Of a DNA stretch of 64,000 nt, positions 1 to 9,299 are shown one piece after another. Positions within the stretch are counted from its first letter, which is position 1. Each line of letters opens with the position of its first letter. Under the pieces are notes generated by a model, which was given only the letters and a program-made list of their open reading frames with translations, did not search any database and had not been told where the DNA came from. This DNA is from Deinococcus seoulensis (GTDB lineage Bacteria; Deinococcota; Deinococci; Deinococcales; Deinococcaceae). The position numbers and the translations under genes are program-made. The stretch covers positions 41,465 to 105,464 of the forward strand of contig NZ_BMQM01000014.1 in the NCBI RefSeq assembly GCF_014648115.1. Direction: 5' to 3'.

Positions 1-104
1 GACCGGTGCGAGATTGCCCGCGCCCCGGTCCGGGCTCCGGTTGGGCACTGTTCGGGGCGGGTGGCCGGGTGGTAGCTACCGGTGGGGGATGGGCGTAAAC
101 CAGT

Positions 105-110
105 TACTCT
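105..110 (+). promoter_or_regulatory. -10 box TACTCT of a leaderless promoter
   Basis: TACTCT ends 6 nt before the ATG at 117 and no Shine-Dalgarno sequence lies in between. This spacing is typical of leaderless Deinococcus transcripts. A perfect 10-bp palindrome, GGTAGCTACC, lies at 71-80 and could be a regulator site. This is inferred from sequence only. Confidence 0.5.
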
Positions 111-116
111 GGTCGA

Positions 117-2468
117 ATGCCTGTCCCCCCTGACCCTGACGCTTCCGCGAGCGCTCACCTGAGTGACCGCCTTCAGGCCGTCACGGAAGCGCTCGCAGCT
201 GCCAGCCGTCAGGACGACGTGCTCGCGGTGGTCCTCACCTCTGCCCGTGACGCGCTGGGCGCCACCGCCGGGTCCGTGCTGCTGCTCGACCCGCCCGGCC
301 AGTCCCTGACCCTGATCAGCGCCCAGGAGCGCAGCCGTGAACTGTCGCGGCTGGGGCAGGCCGGACCGCTGGACGTTCACGGGCCGGTCCGTGACGCGCT
401 GGAGAAACGCGAGGCGCTGTTCTTCGAGGATCAGCGGTCCCTTGGGCAGCGCTACCCTCGGTGGCCGCACGCCCAGGGGTCACAGCCTCAGGAACCGCAC
501 GCCCAGGAAGCGCAGTCGCAACTGCCGATCGGCGTGCCGGGCGCGGCGGTCGCCACGGCCGTGCTGCCCATGCTGCTCGGTGATCACCCGCTGGGCGCGC
601 TGACGGTGGACTTCCAGGAACCGCATCACTTCACCGACCCCGAAATCCGGTTCCTGCGGAGCCTGACCGCCCAGTGCGCCGTGGCCCTGGACCGCGCGCA
701 ACTCCGCCAGGAACTCGAGGCGCGCGTCGAGGCCCGCACCGCCGAACTCGAGGGAGAGCGCGCCGCGCTGGACGCCTTCGTGGCATACAAGGAAGCCGTG
801 GGTGCCGAGAGTGACGTGCACGTCCTGGCCGGGCAGGCAATCCGGGTCGTGCAGGCCGGACTGCAGCACGTGAGCGCCGCGTACTACGAACTGGAGGGCG
901 GCTGGTGGAAGGCGCGCGTGTGGTCCGAGGACGTGGCGCCGGACGTCGCCGCCGAAATCCAGGCGGGCGTGCCCGAGGACGCCCCGGATTTCAGCAGCGC
1001 GGCCCGCTCGCAGACGGCGGTGTTCGCGGACGGCTGGAACGCCGACGCGAACGACCTGCCCAGCACCGGCACGTACGGCGCGGTCGCGCTGCTCCCCCTG
1101 ACCGTGAACGGCGAGACCCGCAGCCTGTTCGCGGTGGGTACCCAGGACGCCCGCATCTGGAGTGACCGTGAAAAGGCGCTGGTGCGCGCCGTCACGCGCG
1201 GCCTGGGCATCACGCTGGAACGCACGGAGATCACGCGGCAACTCCAGGCCCGCAACGCGGAACTCGACGCGCGCACGCAGGCGCTGGAGGCGTTCGCGCG
1301 GCTCACGCAGGACCTCGCCACGCACGGCGACCCCCACGAGTTCGTGCGGCGCGCGCAGGAGGTCACGCTGTCCCTGCTGCCGCCCGGCTACGCGCTGTAC
1401 TACGAGCAGGACGGCGCGCACTGGCGTAACCGCGTGCAGGTCGGCAGCGTGGGCAACGACGACCTGCAGGCGTTCATCGACGCGGGCCCGCCCGTCGGGC
1501 ACACGCCCAGCGTCGACGTGCCCTGGACGACCGGGCAGGCGTACTACCAGGACGACTACGCGCGCGGCAGCGACACGCCGCCCGAGATCGTGCAGCACGT
1601 GAACACCGTGGCGTCCCTGCCGGTGTTCCGGCACGGCGCGGTCGTGGGCGTCCTGATTGCCGTGCTGTTCGACGGGCGCCAGTGGACGCCCACGGACCGC
1701 GTCACGCTGGACACCGTCGTGCGCAGCCTCGGGCTGGCGCTGGAACGCGCCGAGCAGGCCGGTGAGCTGCGGCGGCGCACCGAGCAGCTCGAACGCAGCA
1801 ACGCCGAACTCGAACAGTTCGCGTACGTCGCCTCGCACGACCTGCAGGCCCCCATCCGGGCCGTCACGAGTTTCGCCGGGATCATGGAACGCCGGTACGG
1901 TTCGCTTCTCGACGAGCGGGGGCAGCTGTACCTGCGGCAGATCGTGACCAGCGGCGAGCACATGAAACAACTGGTGGACGACCTGCTCACCTTCTCGCGC
2001 GTGCACACCGAGCCGCACGAGGTGCTGCCGGTGGACTCGGCCGCCGTGTTCGACCGGGTCGCGCAGCGCCTGCAGGTGGACGCCCCGGACGCGCAGGTGA
2101 CCCGCGCGGCCCTGCCGACCGTCCGCGCGGACGCGCTGCAACTCGATCAGCTGCTCCAGAACCTGATCTCCAACGGCCTGAAGTACCGCCGGCCCGACGT
2201 CACGCCGCACGTGCGGGTCAGCGCCGAGCGGGACGGACCGGTGTGGCGTTTCGCGGTCGCGGACAACGGCATCGGCATCGAACCGCAGTACTTCGGGCGG
2301 ATCTTCGAGATCTTCCAGCGGCTGCACGTCCGGGAGACGTACGAGGGCACCGGCATCGGCCTGGCTGTCTGCAAGAAGATCGTCGAGCAGCACGGCGGGC
2401 AGCTGTGGCTGGACAGCACGCCCGGAGAGGGCAGCACCTTCTACTTCACCCTCCCCGACGCGGGCTGA
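117..2468 (+). CDS. Multi-GAF sensor histidine kinase
   Basis: This 783-residue cytoplasmic sensor kinase probably autophosphorylates on His574, in SHDLQAP. Three GAF-type sensory modules fill roughly residues 20-195, 215-375 and 395-555. They are joined by Glu/Arg/Ala-rich coiled coils such as the stretch at 195-215. A HisKA dimerisation domain follows, then an HATPase_c domain with the N box (NLISNGLKY), the G1 box (DNGIGIEP) and the G2 box (GTGIGLAV). There are no transmembrane segments, so the signal is internal or diffusible. No response regulator is adjacent, so it is an orphan kinase. The overall layout resembles bacteriophytochrome-like kinases, but I saw no chromophore Cys or PHY domain. 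The start is supported by a -10 box 6 nt upstream (leaderless). Confidence 0.93.
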   Translation: MPVPPDPDASASAHLSDRLQAVTEALAAASRQDDVLAVVLTSARDALGATAGSVLLLDPPGQSLTLISAQERSRELSRLGQAGPLDVHGPVRDALEKREALFFEDQRSLGQRYPRWPHAQGSQPQEPHAQEAQSQLPIGVPGAAVATAVLPMLLGDHPLGALTVDFQEPHHFTDPEIRFLRSLTAQCAVALDRAQLRQELEARVEARTAELEGERAALDAFVAYKEAVGAESDVHVLAGQAIRVVQAGLQHVSAAYYELEGGWWKARVWSEDVAPDVAAEIQAGVPEDAPDFSSAARSQTAVFADGWNADANDLPSTGTYGAVALLPLTVNGETRSLFAVGTQDARIWSDREKALVRAVTRGLGITLERTEITRQLQARNAELDARTQALEAFARLTQDLATHGDPHEFVRRAQEVTLSLLPPGYALYYEQDGAHWRNRVQVGSVGNDDLQAFIDAGPPVGHTPSVDVPWTTGQAYYQDDYARGSDTPPEIVQHVNTVASLPVFRHGAVVGVLIAVLFDGRQWTPTDRVTLDTVVRSLGLALERAEQAGELRRRTEQLERSNAELEQFAYVASHDLQAPIRAVTSFAGIMERRYGSLLDERGQLYLRQIVTSGEHMKQLVDDLLTFSRVHTEPHEVLPVDSAAVFDRVAQRLQVDAPDAQVTRAALPTVRADALQLDQLLQNLISNGLKYRRPDVTPHVRVSAERDGPVWRFAVADNGIGIEPQYFGRIFEIFQRLHVRETYEGTGIGLAVCKKIVEQHGGQLWLDSTPGEGSTFYFTLPDAG

Positions 2469-2562
2469 CCGTGGGCCTGCCGGCGGGTGGGTTCAGGCCG
2501 GACAGTGGAACGAACGGGACGCAGCTTCCCGTCGCGGCGCCCGGCCTGCGTCATGCTGGGGT

Positions 2563-3768
2563 ATGACAGCCCTGCTGACCCGAGTGCTGAACCGAGTGCT
2601 GACCTGCGCGCTCCTGGCCGCGCCGTTCCTCGCTGCGGCGCAGACGACGTCCCCTTCCGCACCGCCTCCTGCCGCACCGACCGTCGCGGCGCGCCTGCCG
2701 GACCCGGCGGTGTCCCTGGCGTACGTGACCGCCACGGGCACGCTGTACGCGCAGACGGACCGGGGCGAACTGTGGACGGTGGGCGCCGCCCCGGCCCGCC
2801 GCCTGAGCGGCCTGGCGACCGACGCGCCCATCACGGCCTGCGGGCCGGACGTGGCGGCCGTGCTCGAAGGCGGCCAGTTGTGGTGGGGCGGCCTGACCGG
2901 CGTGCGCGGCCTGAGCACCGTCGCCGGGACGCTGTGCGCTCCGGACGGCGCGCTGCTGGTCGTGGCGGGCAGCGGTGACCTGCTGCGCGTCGAGGCGGGC
3001 GGCCGCGTGAGCCGCCGCGCGGCCCTGAAGCTCCTGCCGGACGCGCGGCCCACGCTGGCGGACCTGCGCGGCGACGGCCGGTTCAGTGTGGCCGTGCTGG
3101 CCGATCCGGGCGACCGCCTCGCTCACGGCGTGCTGGGTGACGCGCTGGAAGCCACGACCCTGCTGAGCGTGGACCCCGTGACCCTGCGCGTGCACTCACG
3201 CCTGACCCTGCCCGCCCCGTACGTGTTCGAGGACTGGGAGGCCCGCCCGGTCCGCGCGGGAACGCGTGACCTGCTGGCCGTGGTGCGGTCCTCCGCGCAG
3301 CGCGGCGCGGCCCTCACGCTGGTCGGCCTGGACGCCGCCCGCGCGGCCCTGCGGATCGAGGCGGTCGGCCCGGATTTCGGGCGGGGCGGGCGCTGGCTGG
3401 CGCCGTTCACGGACGGCGCGGCCCTGTACGCCGTGCACACGCCGCACATCGGCGGCGTCCTGCACCGCTACGAGCGGGTCGGGTCGGCGCTGCGGGCCAC
3501 GGCGCTGACCACCGGGGTCAGCAGTCACCAGATCGGCGCGCGGCGCGTCACGGGCGGCGTGTGGCAGGGCGCGGCGTGGGTCGGCACGCAGGACGGAACC
3601 CGGACCCGGCGCGTGACGCCCGCCCCGGAAAGTCCCGCCTCTGCCCCCGTCAACGCCAGTCCCGTGAACCGCGCCGTGCTGAACGCCGGGCCGTCCAGTC
3701 CGCTGCTGATCACGCCGCGCGGCGCGTTCCTGGGCCTGAACGACGGGCAGGTCGTGCAGTTGCCCTGA
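2563..3768 (+). CDS. Secreted hypothetical protein, beta-propeller-like
   Basis: The 401-residue product begins with a signal peptide: hydrophobic residues 10-24 end in an Ala-rich cleavage region before QTTSPS. The remainder is rich in Gly, Val, Leu and Ala and contains repeated short strand-like blocks such as GTLYAQTDRGELWTV and GQLWWGGLTGV. Their spacing suggests a beta-propeller or PQQ-like repeat protein exported to the periplasm. No catalytic motif is visible and I cannot assign a function. A CATGCT hexamer lies 5 nt before the ATG, again compatible with a leaderless start. It converges on the transaldolase gene. Confidence 0.8.
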   Translation: MTALLTRVLNRVLTCALLAAPFLAAAQTTSPSAPPPAAPTVAARLPDPAVSLAYVTATGTLYAQTDRGELWTVGAAPARRLSGLATDAPITACGPDVAAVLEGGQLWWGGLTGVRGLSTVAGTLCAPDGALLVVAGSGDLLRVEAGGRVSRRAALKLLPDARPTLADLRGDGRFSVAVLADPGDRLAHGVLGDALEATTLLSVDPVTLRVHSRLTLPAPYVFEDWEARPVRAGTRDLLAVVRSSAQRGAALTLVGLDAARAALRIEAVGPDFGRGGRWLAPFTDGAALYAVHTPHIGGVLHRYERVGSALRATALTTGVSSHQIGARRVTGGVWQGAAWVGTQDGTRTRRVTPAPESPASAPVNASPVNRAVLNAGPSSPLLITPRGAFLGLNDGQVVQLP

Positions 3769-3770
3769 AC

Positions 3771-3784
3771 GCGCCGCGCGGCGC
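3771..3784. terminator. Perfect GC palindrome between convergent genes
   Basis: GCGCCGCGCGGCGC is a perfect 14-bp palindrome lying between two convergent stop codons. It could act as a bidirectional terminator, but there is no T run on either side. Confidence 0.35.
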
Positions 3785-3808
3785 CGGGTCGAATGGTCGG
3801 GCTGCTGT

Positions 3809-4741
3809 TCAGGCTCCGGCGGGCTGGGGGGCGCGCAGCAGGGCGCGCAGTTTCTCGGTGTCCTCGTGGAAACCACGGATGCCCTCGGCGAGCTTCTCGT
3901 TCGCCATGGGGTTCGCGGCCAGCGCCCAGCGGAAGTCCGCCTCGGTCATCGCCGCTTCCTTCTCGGTGGCGGGCTGGTCGTTCAGCACGCGTTCCAGCGT
4001 GCCGGTGTCCCCGGCCAGTTCGCCCAGCAGGGCGGGACTGACGGTCAGGCGGTCACAGCCGGCCAGCGCCTTGACCTGCGCGGCGCTGCGGAACGACGCG
4101 CCCATGACGACCGTCGGGTACCCGTGCGTCTTGAAGTGACGGTAGATGGTGCGCACGCTCTGCACGCCCGGATCCTCGTCGGTGGCGTACTCGGCGGTGC
4201 CGGTGCTCTTCTTGTACCAGTCGGTGATGCGGCCCACGAACGGCGAGATCAGGTACGCCCCGGCCTGCGCGGCGGCCACGGCCTGCTCCAGGCTGAACAC
4301 CAGGGTCATGTTGCAGCGGATGCCCTCGGCTTCCAGCACGCGCGCGGCCTCCACGCCCTCCCAGGTGGTCGCCAGTTTGATCAGGATGCGGTCCTTACCC
4401 ACGCCCTGCGCGGCGTACAGTTCGATCAGGTGGCGGGCCTTGGCGATCATGGCGTCCGTGTCGAAGGACAGGCGGGCGTCCACCTCGGTGCTGACGTAGC
4501 CGGGCACGATGCGGGTCAGTTCCGTCCCGATGCGCACGGTCAGCTGATCGATGGCTGCCTCGACGTCCCCGAGTTCCTGCGCTTCCTTCAGCGCCTGCGC
4601 GTACCCGCTGAGGCCAGCGGCCTTCAGGATCAGCGAGGGGTTGGTGGTGCAGTCCTGCGGCTGGTACTGGCGGATGGCGTCCAGGTCGCCCGTGTCGGCC
4701 ACGACGACCGTCATCTGCTTGAGTTGTTCGAGTGCGTTCAT
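3809..4741 (-). CDS. tal: Transaldolase
   Basis: This is a 310-residue TalB-type transaldolase of the non-oxidative pentose phosphate pathway. It exchanges dihydroxyacetone units between sedoheptulose-7-P and glyceraldehyde-3-P in the cytoplasm. The N-terminus ([28 protein letters not shown]) and the active-site segment [12 protein letters not shown], carrying the Schiff-base Lys, are canonical. [10 protein letters not shown] and the length also fit the family. The reading frame continues 41 codons further upstream. The ATG at 4741 is chosen because GGAGG lies 6 nt before it and family similarity begins there. It is monocistronic, facing away from the downstream dehydrogenase gene's 3' end. 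Confidence 0.96.
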   Translation of the reverse strand: MNALEQLKQMTVVVADTGDLDAIRQYQPQDCTTNPSLILKAAGLSGYAQALKEAQELGDVEAAIDQLTVRIGTELTRIVPGYVSTEVDARLSFDTDAMIAKARHLIELYAAQGVGKDRILIKLATTWEGVEAARVLEAEGIRCNMTLVFSLEQAVAAAQAGAYLISPFVGRITDWYKKSTGTAEYATDEDPGVQSVRTIYRHFKTHGYPTVVMGASFRSAAQVKALAGCDRLTVSPALLGELAGDTGTLERVLNDQPATEKEAAMTEADFRWALAANPMANEKLAEGIRGFHEDTEKLRALLRAPQPAGA

Positions 4742-4956
4742 GTGAACCTCCGAAAAAATAGGGGAAAGAGTCGGTACAGAGGGAGAGGGCGGCGGGCACG
4801 GAGCGCGCCTGCCGCGCGACACTGCGTACCATACGCCCCACTCCCTGAGGAGTCCCGCCTTCATCCAGACGTTTCCTTGAACCGACGCTCATGCCCCCAC
4901 GCGTATCCGGCCCGCAGGGAATGCCGGGCCGGTCGGGAACGCTCAGGGGCGCGCGG

Positions 4957-6024
4957 TCAGTCGGCGGCCGATTCCTGCTCGGCGCGGTAGGCGGCCATGT
5001 CGATCACGAAGCGGTATTTCACGTCGTTCTTCAGCATCCGCTCGTAGGCCTCGTTGATGTCCTGCATGCGGATCATCTCGACGTCAGCCACGATGCCGTG
5101 CTCGGCGCAGAAGTCCAGCATCTGCTGCGTCTCGGCGATCCCGCCGATGTTGCTGCCCGCCACGCTGCGCCGCTGTCCGACCAGGGGCATGCCGCTGAGG
5201 CCCACGGGTTCCAGCGCGCCCACGATCACCAGTTGCCCGTCGCGCTTGAGGGTCATCAGGTACGGGTTCAGGTCGTGGCCGCTGGGCACGGTGCTGATGA
5301 TGAAATCGAAGCTGCCGCGCGCGGCCTTCATGGCGTCCCTGTCGGTGCTGAACACCACGTGGTGCGCGCCGAGGCGGATGGCGTCGTCGGCCTTGCCCTG
5401 CGAGGTCGTGAACAGCGTCACGTCGGCGCCCATCGCGACCGCCAGTTTGATGCCCATGTGCCCCAGGCCGCCCAGGCCCACGATGGCGACCCGGTGCCCC
5501 TTGCCGATCTTCCAGTGGTTCAGCGGGGAGAACATGGTGATCCCGGCGCACAGCAGCGGCGCCACCCCCCGGATGTCCAGCGTCTCCGGGACGTGCACGG
5601 CGAAGCCCTCGGTCACGACGATATCGGTGGAGTACCCGCCGTGCGTGGGGAGTTTCGTGTCGCGTTCACGCGAGTTGTACGTCCAGGTGGCGCCGTTCTC
5701 GCAGTACTGTTCAAGGCCCTCGGCGCAGGAATCGCAGTGCTGGCAGGAGTCCACCATGCAGCCCACGCCCGCCAGGTCCCCGACCTTGAAGCGGCTGACC
5801 TGCTCACCCACAGCGGTCACGCGGCCCACGATCTCATGGCCGGGCACCAGCGGGTAGATGGCTGGACCCCACTCGCTGCGCGCCTGGTGCAGGTCCGAGT
5901 GGCACACGCCGCTGTACAGGATCTCGATCTGGATATCCGTGGGTTTCAGGTCGCGTCGCTCGATCACGTGCGCCTGAAGGGGAGTGGTGGCGTCGAGGGC
6001 GGCGTAGGCATGCACTTTGGTCAT
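4957..6024 (-). CDS. Zinc-dependent NAD(P) alcohol dehydrogenase, cinnamyl-alcohol dehydrogenase type
   Basis: The 355-residue medium-chain dehydrogenase should interconvert alcohols and aldehydes with NAD(P)H. Catalytic zinc ligands are in GVCHSD and GHE. The structural zinc lobe has Cys residues in CQHCDSCAEGLEQYC. The Rossmann motif is GLGGLGHMGIKLA. The pattern matches the YahK/AdhC-like broad-specificity aldehyde reductase group. The frame is open 48 codons upstream, but the ATG at 6024 has a GGAGTT ribosome site 5 nt before it and starts with the typical MTKVHAYAA. The substrate cannot be told from sequence. It stands alone, and the region upstream has a degenerate tandem repeat. Confidence 0.95.
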   Translation of the reverse strand: MTKVHAYAALDATTPLQAHVIERRDLKPTDIQIEILYSGVCHSDLHQARSEWGPAIYPLVPGHEIVGRVTAVGEQVSRFKVGDLAGVGCMVDSCQHCDSCAEGLEQYCENGATWTYNSRERDTKLPTHGGYSTDIVVTEGFAVHVPETLDIRGVAPLLCAGITMFSPLNHWKIGKGHRVAIVGLGGLGHMGIKLAVAMGADVTLFTTSQGKADDAIRLGAHHVVFSTDRDAMKAARGSFDFIISTVPSGHDLNPYLMTLKRDGQLVIVGALEPVGLSGMPLVGQRRSVAGSNIGGIAETQQMLDFCAEHGIVADVEMIRMQDINEAYERMLKNDVKYRFVIDMAAYRAEQESAAD

Positions 6025-6183
6025 GTGGAACTCCTGATGGCGGGGGGCTCTGCGCGCCTGTGGACGTGAGAACGTGGCGTCGTGTGTGCTGGGTGTGTGC
6101 TGGCCGCTCGGCGCGCGGAACGCGGAAAAGTCGGCGGGTGCCCGGAAGGCTACGTCCAGGCACGCCACCCAAATCAGTGCAGG

Positions 6184-6239
6184 CCCACAAAGTCGGCCCC
6201 CACAACACCGGCCCTACAACTTCGGCCCGATAAACTCGG
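6184..6239 (-). repeat. Four degenerate 13-15 nt tandem repeats upstream of the alcohol dehydrogenase
   Basis: Read on the minus strand, four units follow each other: CCGAGTTTATCGGG, CCGAAGTTGTAGGG, CCGGTGTTGTGGGGG and CCGACTTTGTGGG. They lie about 160 nt upstream of the dehydrogenase start, in its likely promoter region (6025-6315). No other gene is visible in this gap. Confidence 0.6.
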
Positions 6240-6315
6240 CGGGGCGCCCAGCGCTGCCCCCGCGGATCCCGGAGCGGTTCTGGACGCCCACGCCGGGCCG
6301 GCCGTCTTCAGGTCT

Positions 6316-7377
6316 TCAATCGGCCGCTGTGGCCTGACGGCACTGCAGCAGCGGCATGACCTCGCTGCCGAAGCGTTCCACGCCCTTCACGAAATCATCG
6401 AAGGTGAGCATCATGCCGGACGTGCCGGGAATCTGCGCCAGACGGTCGATCTGCTGCGCGACGGTGGCGGGCGAGCCGACCAGCAGGCCGATTCCCATGA
6501 AGGTCGCGCCCTGCAACTCGGAGATGACCTGCGCGGTCGTTCCGGCTGTGTCCAGGCTGGCCTGACCGGTCATGAAGGCGATGGCGTCCAGGTCGGCGCC
6601 GTCGCGGTAATGCTGTTCGCGGGCGCGGGCTTCCTCGTCGGTGTCGGCCAGGATCACGGTGTACAGGGCGTACGTGCCGATCTCGCGTCCGGCGGCGGCG
6701 GCCACGCCACTGAGGGTCTCGTTGAAGGCGCGCAGCTTGTCGCCCTCGGTGTCGGCGATCATGAAGTTGTAGTGGCCGTGCTCGGCGCAGAAGGCCATGC
6801 CGCGCTCGCTGGCCCCGGCGCACACCAGCGGGATGTCGTGGCTGGGTCTGGGCAGCAGGCGGCAATCGTCCATCTGGAAGTACTGCCCCTTGAAGTTGCT
6901 GACCCCGTCCCGCCAGAGTTCCTTCATGACCTGCACGTACTCGCTGGCGTGGTCGTAGCGGGAGGCGTAGTGCTCGTCGCCGGGCCACACGCCCATCTGC
7001 GCGTACTCGCTGCGGTTCCAGCCGGACACGATGTTGATGCCGAAGCGCCCGCCGGAAATGTCGTCGATGGTCACGGCCATGCGCGCCACCATGGCGGGGT
7101 GCAGGGTCAGCGTGGCGACACTGGCGTACAGCTGGATGCGGCTGGTCACGGCGGCCAGCCCGGCCATCAGCGTGAACGATTCGAGGTTGTAATCCCAGAA
7201 CTCGGTCTTTCCGCCGAAGCCGCGCAGTTTCACCATGCTCAGCACGAACTCGAAGCCGTGTTTCTCGGCGGCCAGCGTGATGTCCCTGTTCAGTTCGAAG
7301 CTGGGCCGGTACTGGGGGCTGGTTGCCGAGAGCATCCATCCGTTGTTGCCGATCGGTAGAAACACGCCAAAATCCAT
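6316..7377 (-). CDS. LLM-class flavin monooxygenase, RutA-type (pyrimidine oxygenase family)
   Basis: The 353-residue protein has the luciferase-like TIM-barrel fold and begins MDFGVFLPIGNNGWMLS, the signature N-terminus of the RutA/pyrimidine oxygenase branch. RutA uses FMNH2 and O2 to open the uracil ring. Blocks such as SGGRFGINIVSGWNRSEY and LVCAGASERG are typical of this branch. The start at 7377 is preceded by AAGGAG at a good distance, and the upstream open frame is spurious. It is transcribed divergently from the GntR/isochorismatase/CoA-transferase/lyase operon. No rutC, rutD, rutE or rutF flavin reductase lies nearby, so true uracil degradation is doubtful. A related heterocycle is an inference. 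Confidence 0.88.
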   Translation of the reverse strand: MDFGVFLPIGNNGWMLSATSPQYRPSFELNRDITLAAEKHGFEFVLSMVKLRGFGGKTEFWDYNLESFTLMAGLAAVTSRIQLYASVATLTLHPAMVARMAVTIDDISGGRFGINIVSGWNRSEYAQMGVWPGDEHYASRYDHASEYVQVMKELWRDGVSNFKGQYFQMDDCRLLPRPSHDIPLVCAGASERGMAFCAEHGHYNFMIADTEGDKLRAFNETLSGVAAAAGREIGTYALYTVILADTDEEARAREQHYRDGADLDAIAFMTGQASLDTAGTTAQVISELQGATFMGIGLLVGSPATVAQQIDRLAQIPGTSGMMLTFDDFVKGVERFGSEVMPLLQCRQATAAD

Positions 7378-7628
7378 GCAGACTCCTTGTGCGCCCCGGG
7401 GTGGGCGCGGTGGGGTGCGGAAACGGGTGAAACGGGCTGCGGCCGCCGGCCTCGCCCATGCAGACGTGAACCCTTGCAGACGCAAACCGGCGCGCGGCCG
7501 CTTCCTGGGAGGGGCAGGCCGGGCAGAAGGTGGGAATTGGAACGGGGTTCCTGATTCACGAGTGTAGTCACGGCGGGGCGAGGAGTGTGTGGCGGCGCGG
7601 CTAGTCAGGTGACCTACCGGTCCTGTAC

Positions 7629-7650
7629 AGTGGTCTGACATCTGACCACT
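7629..7650. promoter_or_regulatory. Palindromic GntR-type operator in the divergent promoter region
   Basis: AGTGGTC and GACCACT form a 7-bp perfect inverted repeat separated by 8 nt. A possible -10 box TACAGT (7626-7631) overlaps its left arm. TGGTC/GACCA arms are typical of FadR/GntR-FCD operators. The gap 7378-7722 holds only the divergent promoters of the RutA-like gene and the operon, so control of one or both sides is likely. Confidence 0.6.
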
Positions 7651-7722
7651 TCCGGCGTGGCGGCCCTTCCGCCGCCGACCGCACTCCTGACCGGCCCCGC
7701 AGGCCGCCCCGAGGAACCCCGC

Positions 7723-8547
7723 ATGACCCACGCGACCCTGTTTCAACCCGCTGCCACCACCCGCAAGGTCGATCACGTGCTGCACGAACTGCGCCGCGCC
7801 ATCCAGGACGGCCAGCTCAATCCCGGCGACCGCCTGCCGGCCGAGCGTGAACTGGCCGCGCAGTTCGGCGTGGGCCGCTCCAGCGTCCGCGAGGCCCTCA
7901 GCGTGCTGCAGATGTCCGGCCTGATCGACGTGCGCCACGGGCAGGGCACCTTCGTCCTGCCCGCCCCCCCCACCACGCCGCCACACGCCGCCACCCCGGA
8001 CGATCAACTGGACTTCCTGCCCCTGACCGAGGCCCGCTACGCCTTCGAGCTGGGCGTGGCCCGCCTCGCCGCGCAGCGCCGCGATCCCGCCGGACTGCGG
8101 GACCTGCGCGCCGCCCAGGCCGCCCTACACGCGGCCGCGCACGCCGCCGACGCCGCTGCCTTCGAAACCGCGAACCTCGACTTTCACCTCGCGCTGGCCG
8201 CCACCACGGGCAACGCTGGCCTGATGGCCGTGGCCGCGCAACTGCACGCGCCGCTGGCCTCGCAGGGCGCGCGGCGCGTCCGGCGGGCCTTCTACGACGT
8301 GACCCCGCAGCGGATCCTGCAGGCCGCGCCACTGCACGCCGCCCTGGCCGACGCTGTGGCCGCCGCGCAACCCGAGGCGGCCATGCGCGCCGTGATGGCC
8401 CACTACGCCAACGTGGCCGCGCCCCTGCTGGACGAGGGGAACCCGGACGACGCTCCCGACGCCCCGACCCAGCCGGAAGAGCGTCAGCCAGAACAGGTGC
8501 GGGCAGAACAGCTGCGGGCCGCTGCGGGGCAGGGGAGAGAAGTGTGA
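7723..8547 (+). CDS. FadR-subfamily GntR transcriptional regulator
   Basis: The 274-residue product has an N-terminal winged helix (residues 20-85) with the GntR signature PGDRLPAERELAAQFGVGRSSVREAL. An all-helical FCD ligand-binding domain follows (100-245). The C-terminal tail is Glu/Gln-rich and low complexity. FCD domains bind small carboxylates, often with a metal. It heads the operon and overlaps the next gene by 4 bases (GTGA), so it is probably the local regulator acting at the inverted repeat about 75 nt upstream. The ATG at 7723 with GAGGA 7 nt before it is preferred over a frame-open start 22 codons earlier. Confidence 0.92.
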   Translation: MTHATLFQPAATTRKVDHVLHELRRAIQDGQLNPGDRLPAERELAAQFGVGRSSVREALSVLQMSGLIDVRHGQGTFVLPAPPTTPPHAATPDDQLDFLPLTEARYAFELGVARLAAQRRDPAGLRDLRAAQAALHAAAHAADAAAFETANLDFHLALAATTGNAGLMAVAAQLHAPLASQGARRVRRAFYDVTPQRILQAAPLHAALADAVAAAQPEAAMRAVMAHYANVAAPLLDEGNPDDAPDAPTQPEERQPEQVRAEQLRAAAGQGREV

Positions 8548-9299
8548 GCGATCCTGCCCGCCCGAACGACTCCGTACACCTGAACGGCTCCGCGCCGCTC
8601 GGCACTCCCCTCCCACCGGCGGACCTAGGCGAGGCGTTCCGGCAGCGCGGCCTGGGGGCCTCCAGCGGGTTCGGGGTGCGCCCGGCCGTGATCGTGGTGG
8701 ATTTCAGTCTGGGATTCACGGACCCGGCCAGCCCGCTGGGCGCCCCGGCAGACGCCCCGTACGACGACGCGCTGCTCGCCACGCGGACCCTGCTGGACGC
8801 CATGCGCCTGCGGGAACTGCCGGTGGCGTTCACGACCGTGTCGTACCCGGACGGGCCGCACGAGGCCGCGCATTTCCTGGCCAAGGTGCCGTCGCTGGCG
8901 CTGTTGCGTGACGGTTCCCGCTGGGCACAGCTCGACCCTCGCCTGGGGGCGCGGCCCGCCGAGCCGGTCTGGATCAAACGCTTTGCCAGCGCGTTCTTCG
9001 GGCCGCCGCTGCACGAGTGGCTGCGCGCGCAGCGGGCCGACACCCTGATCGTGTGCGGCGCGACCACCAGCGGCTGCGTGCGCGCCACCGTCGTGGACGG
9101 CCTGCAACACGGGTACCGCGTGATCGTCCCGCGCTCCTGCGTGGCTGACCGCGCCGAGTCCCCCCATCAGGCCAGCCTGTTCGACATGAACGCCAAGTAC
9201 GCCGACGTGCTGTCCCTCGAAGACGTGCTGGCGCAGCTGCCATCACCTGACCCGGCGGCCGCCCCTCCCACCTCGCCGACTCCCCTGGAGACCCCATGA
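8544..9299 (+). CDS. Isochorismatase-fold cysteine hydrolase (N-carbamoylsarcosine amidase/RutB-like)
   Basis: This 251-residue amidohydrolase carries the family triad Asp53 (VVDFSLGF), Lys145 (WIKRFASAFF) and Cys178 (GATTSGCVRATVVDG). The family includes N-carbamoylsarcosine amidase, maleamate amidase and the ureidoacrylate hydrolase RutB. All of them cleave C-N bonds in acyclic amide or carbamoyl intermediates. The cis-peptide region CGATTSGC favours the N-carbamoylsarcosine amidase branch over isochorismatases. The start is GTG, overlapping the stop of the regulator, with GGGGAGAG just upstream. An attractive reading is that it hydrolyses the ring-opened product of the divergent flavin monooxygenase, but that is an inference. 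Confidence 0.9.
   Translation: MSDPARPNDSVHLNGSAPLGTPLPPADLGEAFRQRGLGASSGFGVRPAVIVVDFSLGFTDPASPLGAPADAPYDDALLATRTLLDAMRLRELPVAFTTVSYPDGPHEAAHFLAKVPSLALLRDGSRWAQLDPRLGARPAEPVWIKRFASAFFGPPLHEWLRAQRADTLIVCGATTSGCVRATVVDGLQHGYRVIVPRSCVADRAESPHQASLFDMNAKYADVLSLEDVLAQLPSPDPAAAPPTSPTPLETP

Noticed and set aside
480..2393. Long minus-strand open frame opposite the histidine kinase
   Set aside because: It is a GC-driven shadow: the plus strand encodes an intact kinase, and the antisense product is Arg/His/Gln-rich with no domain.
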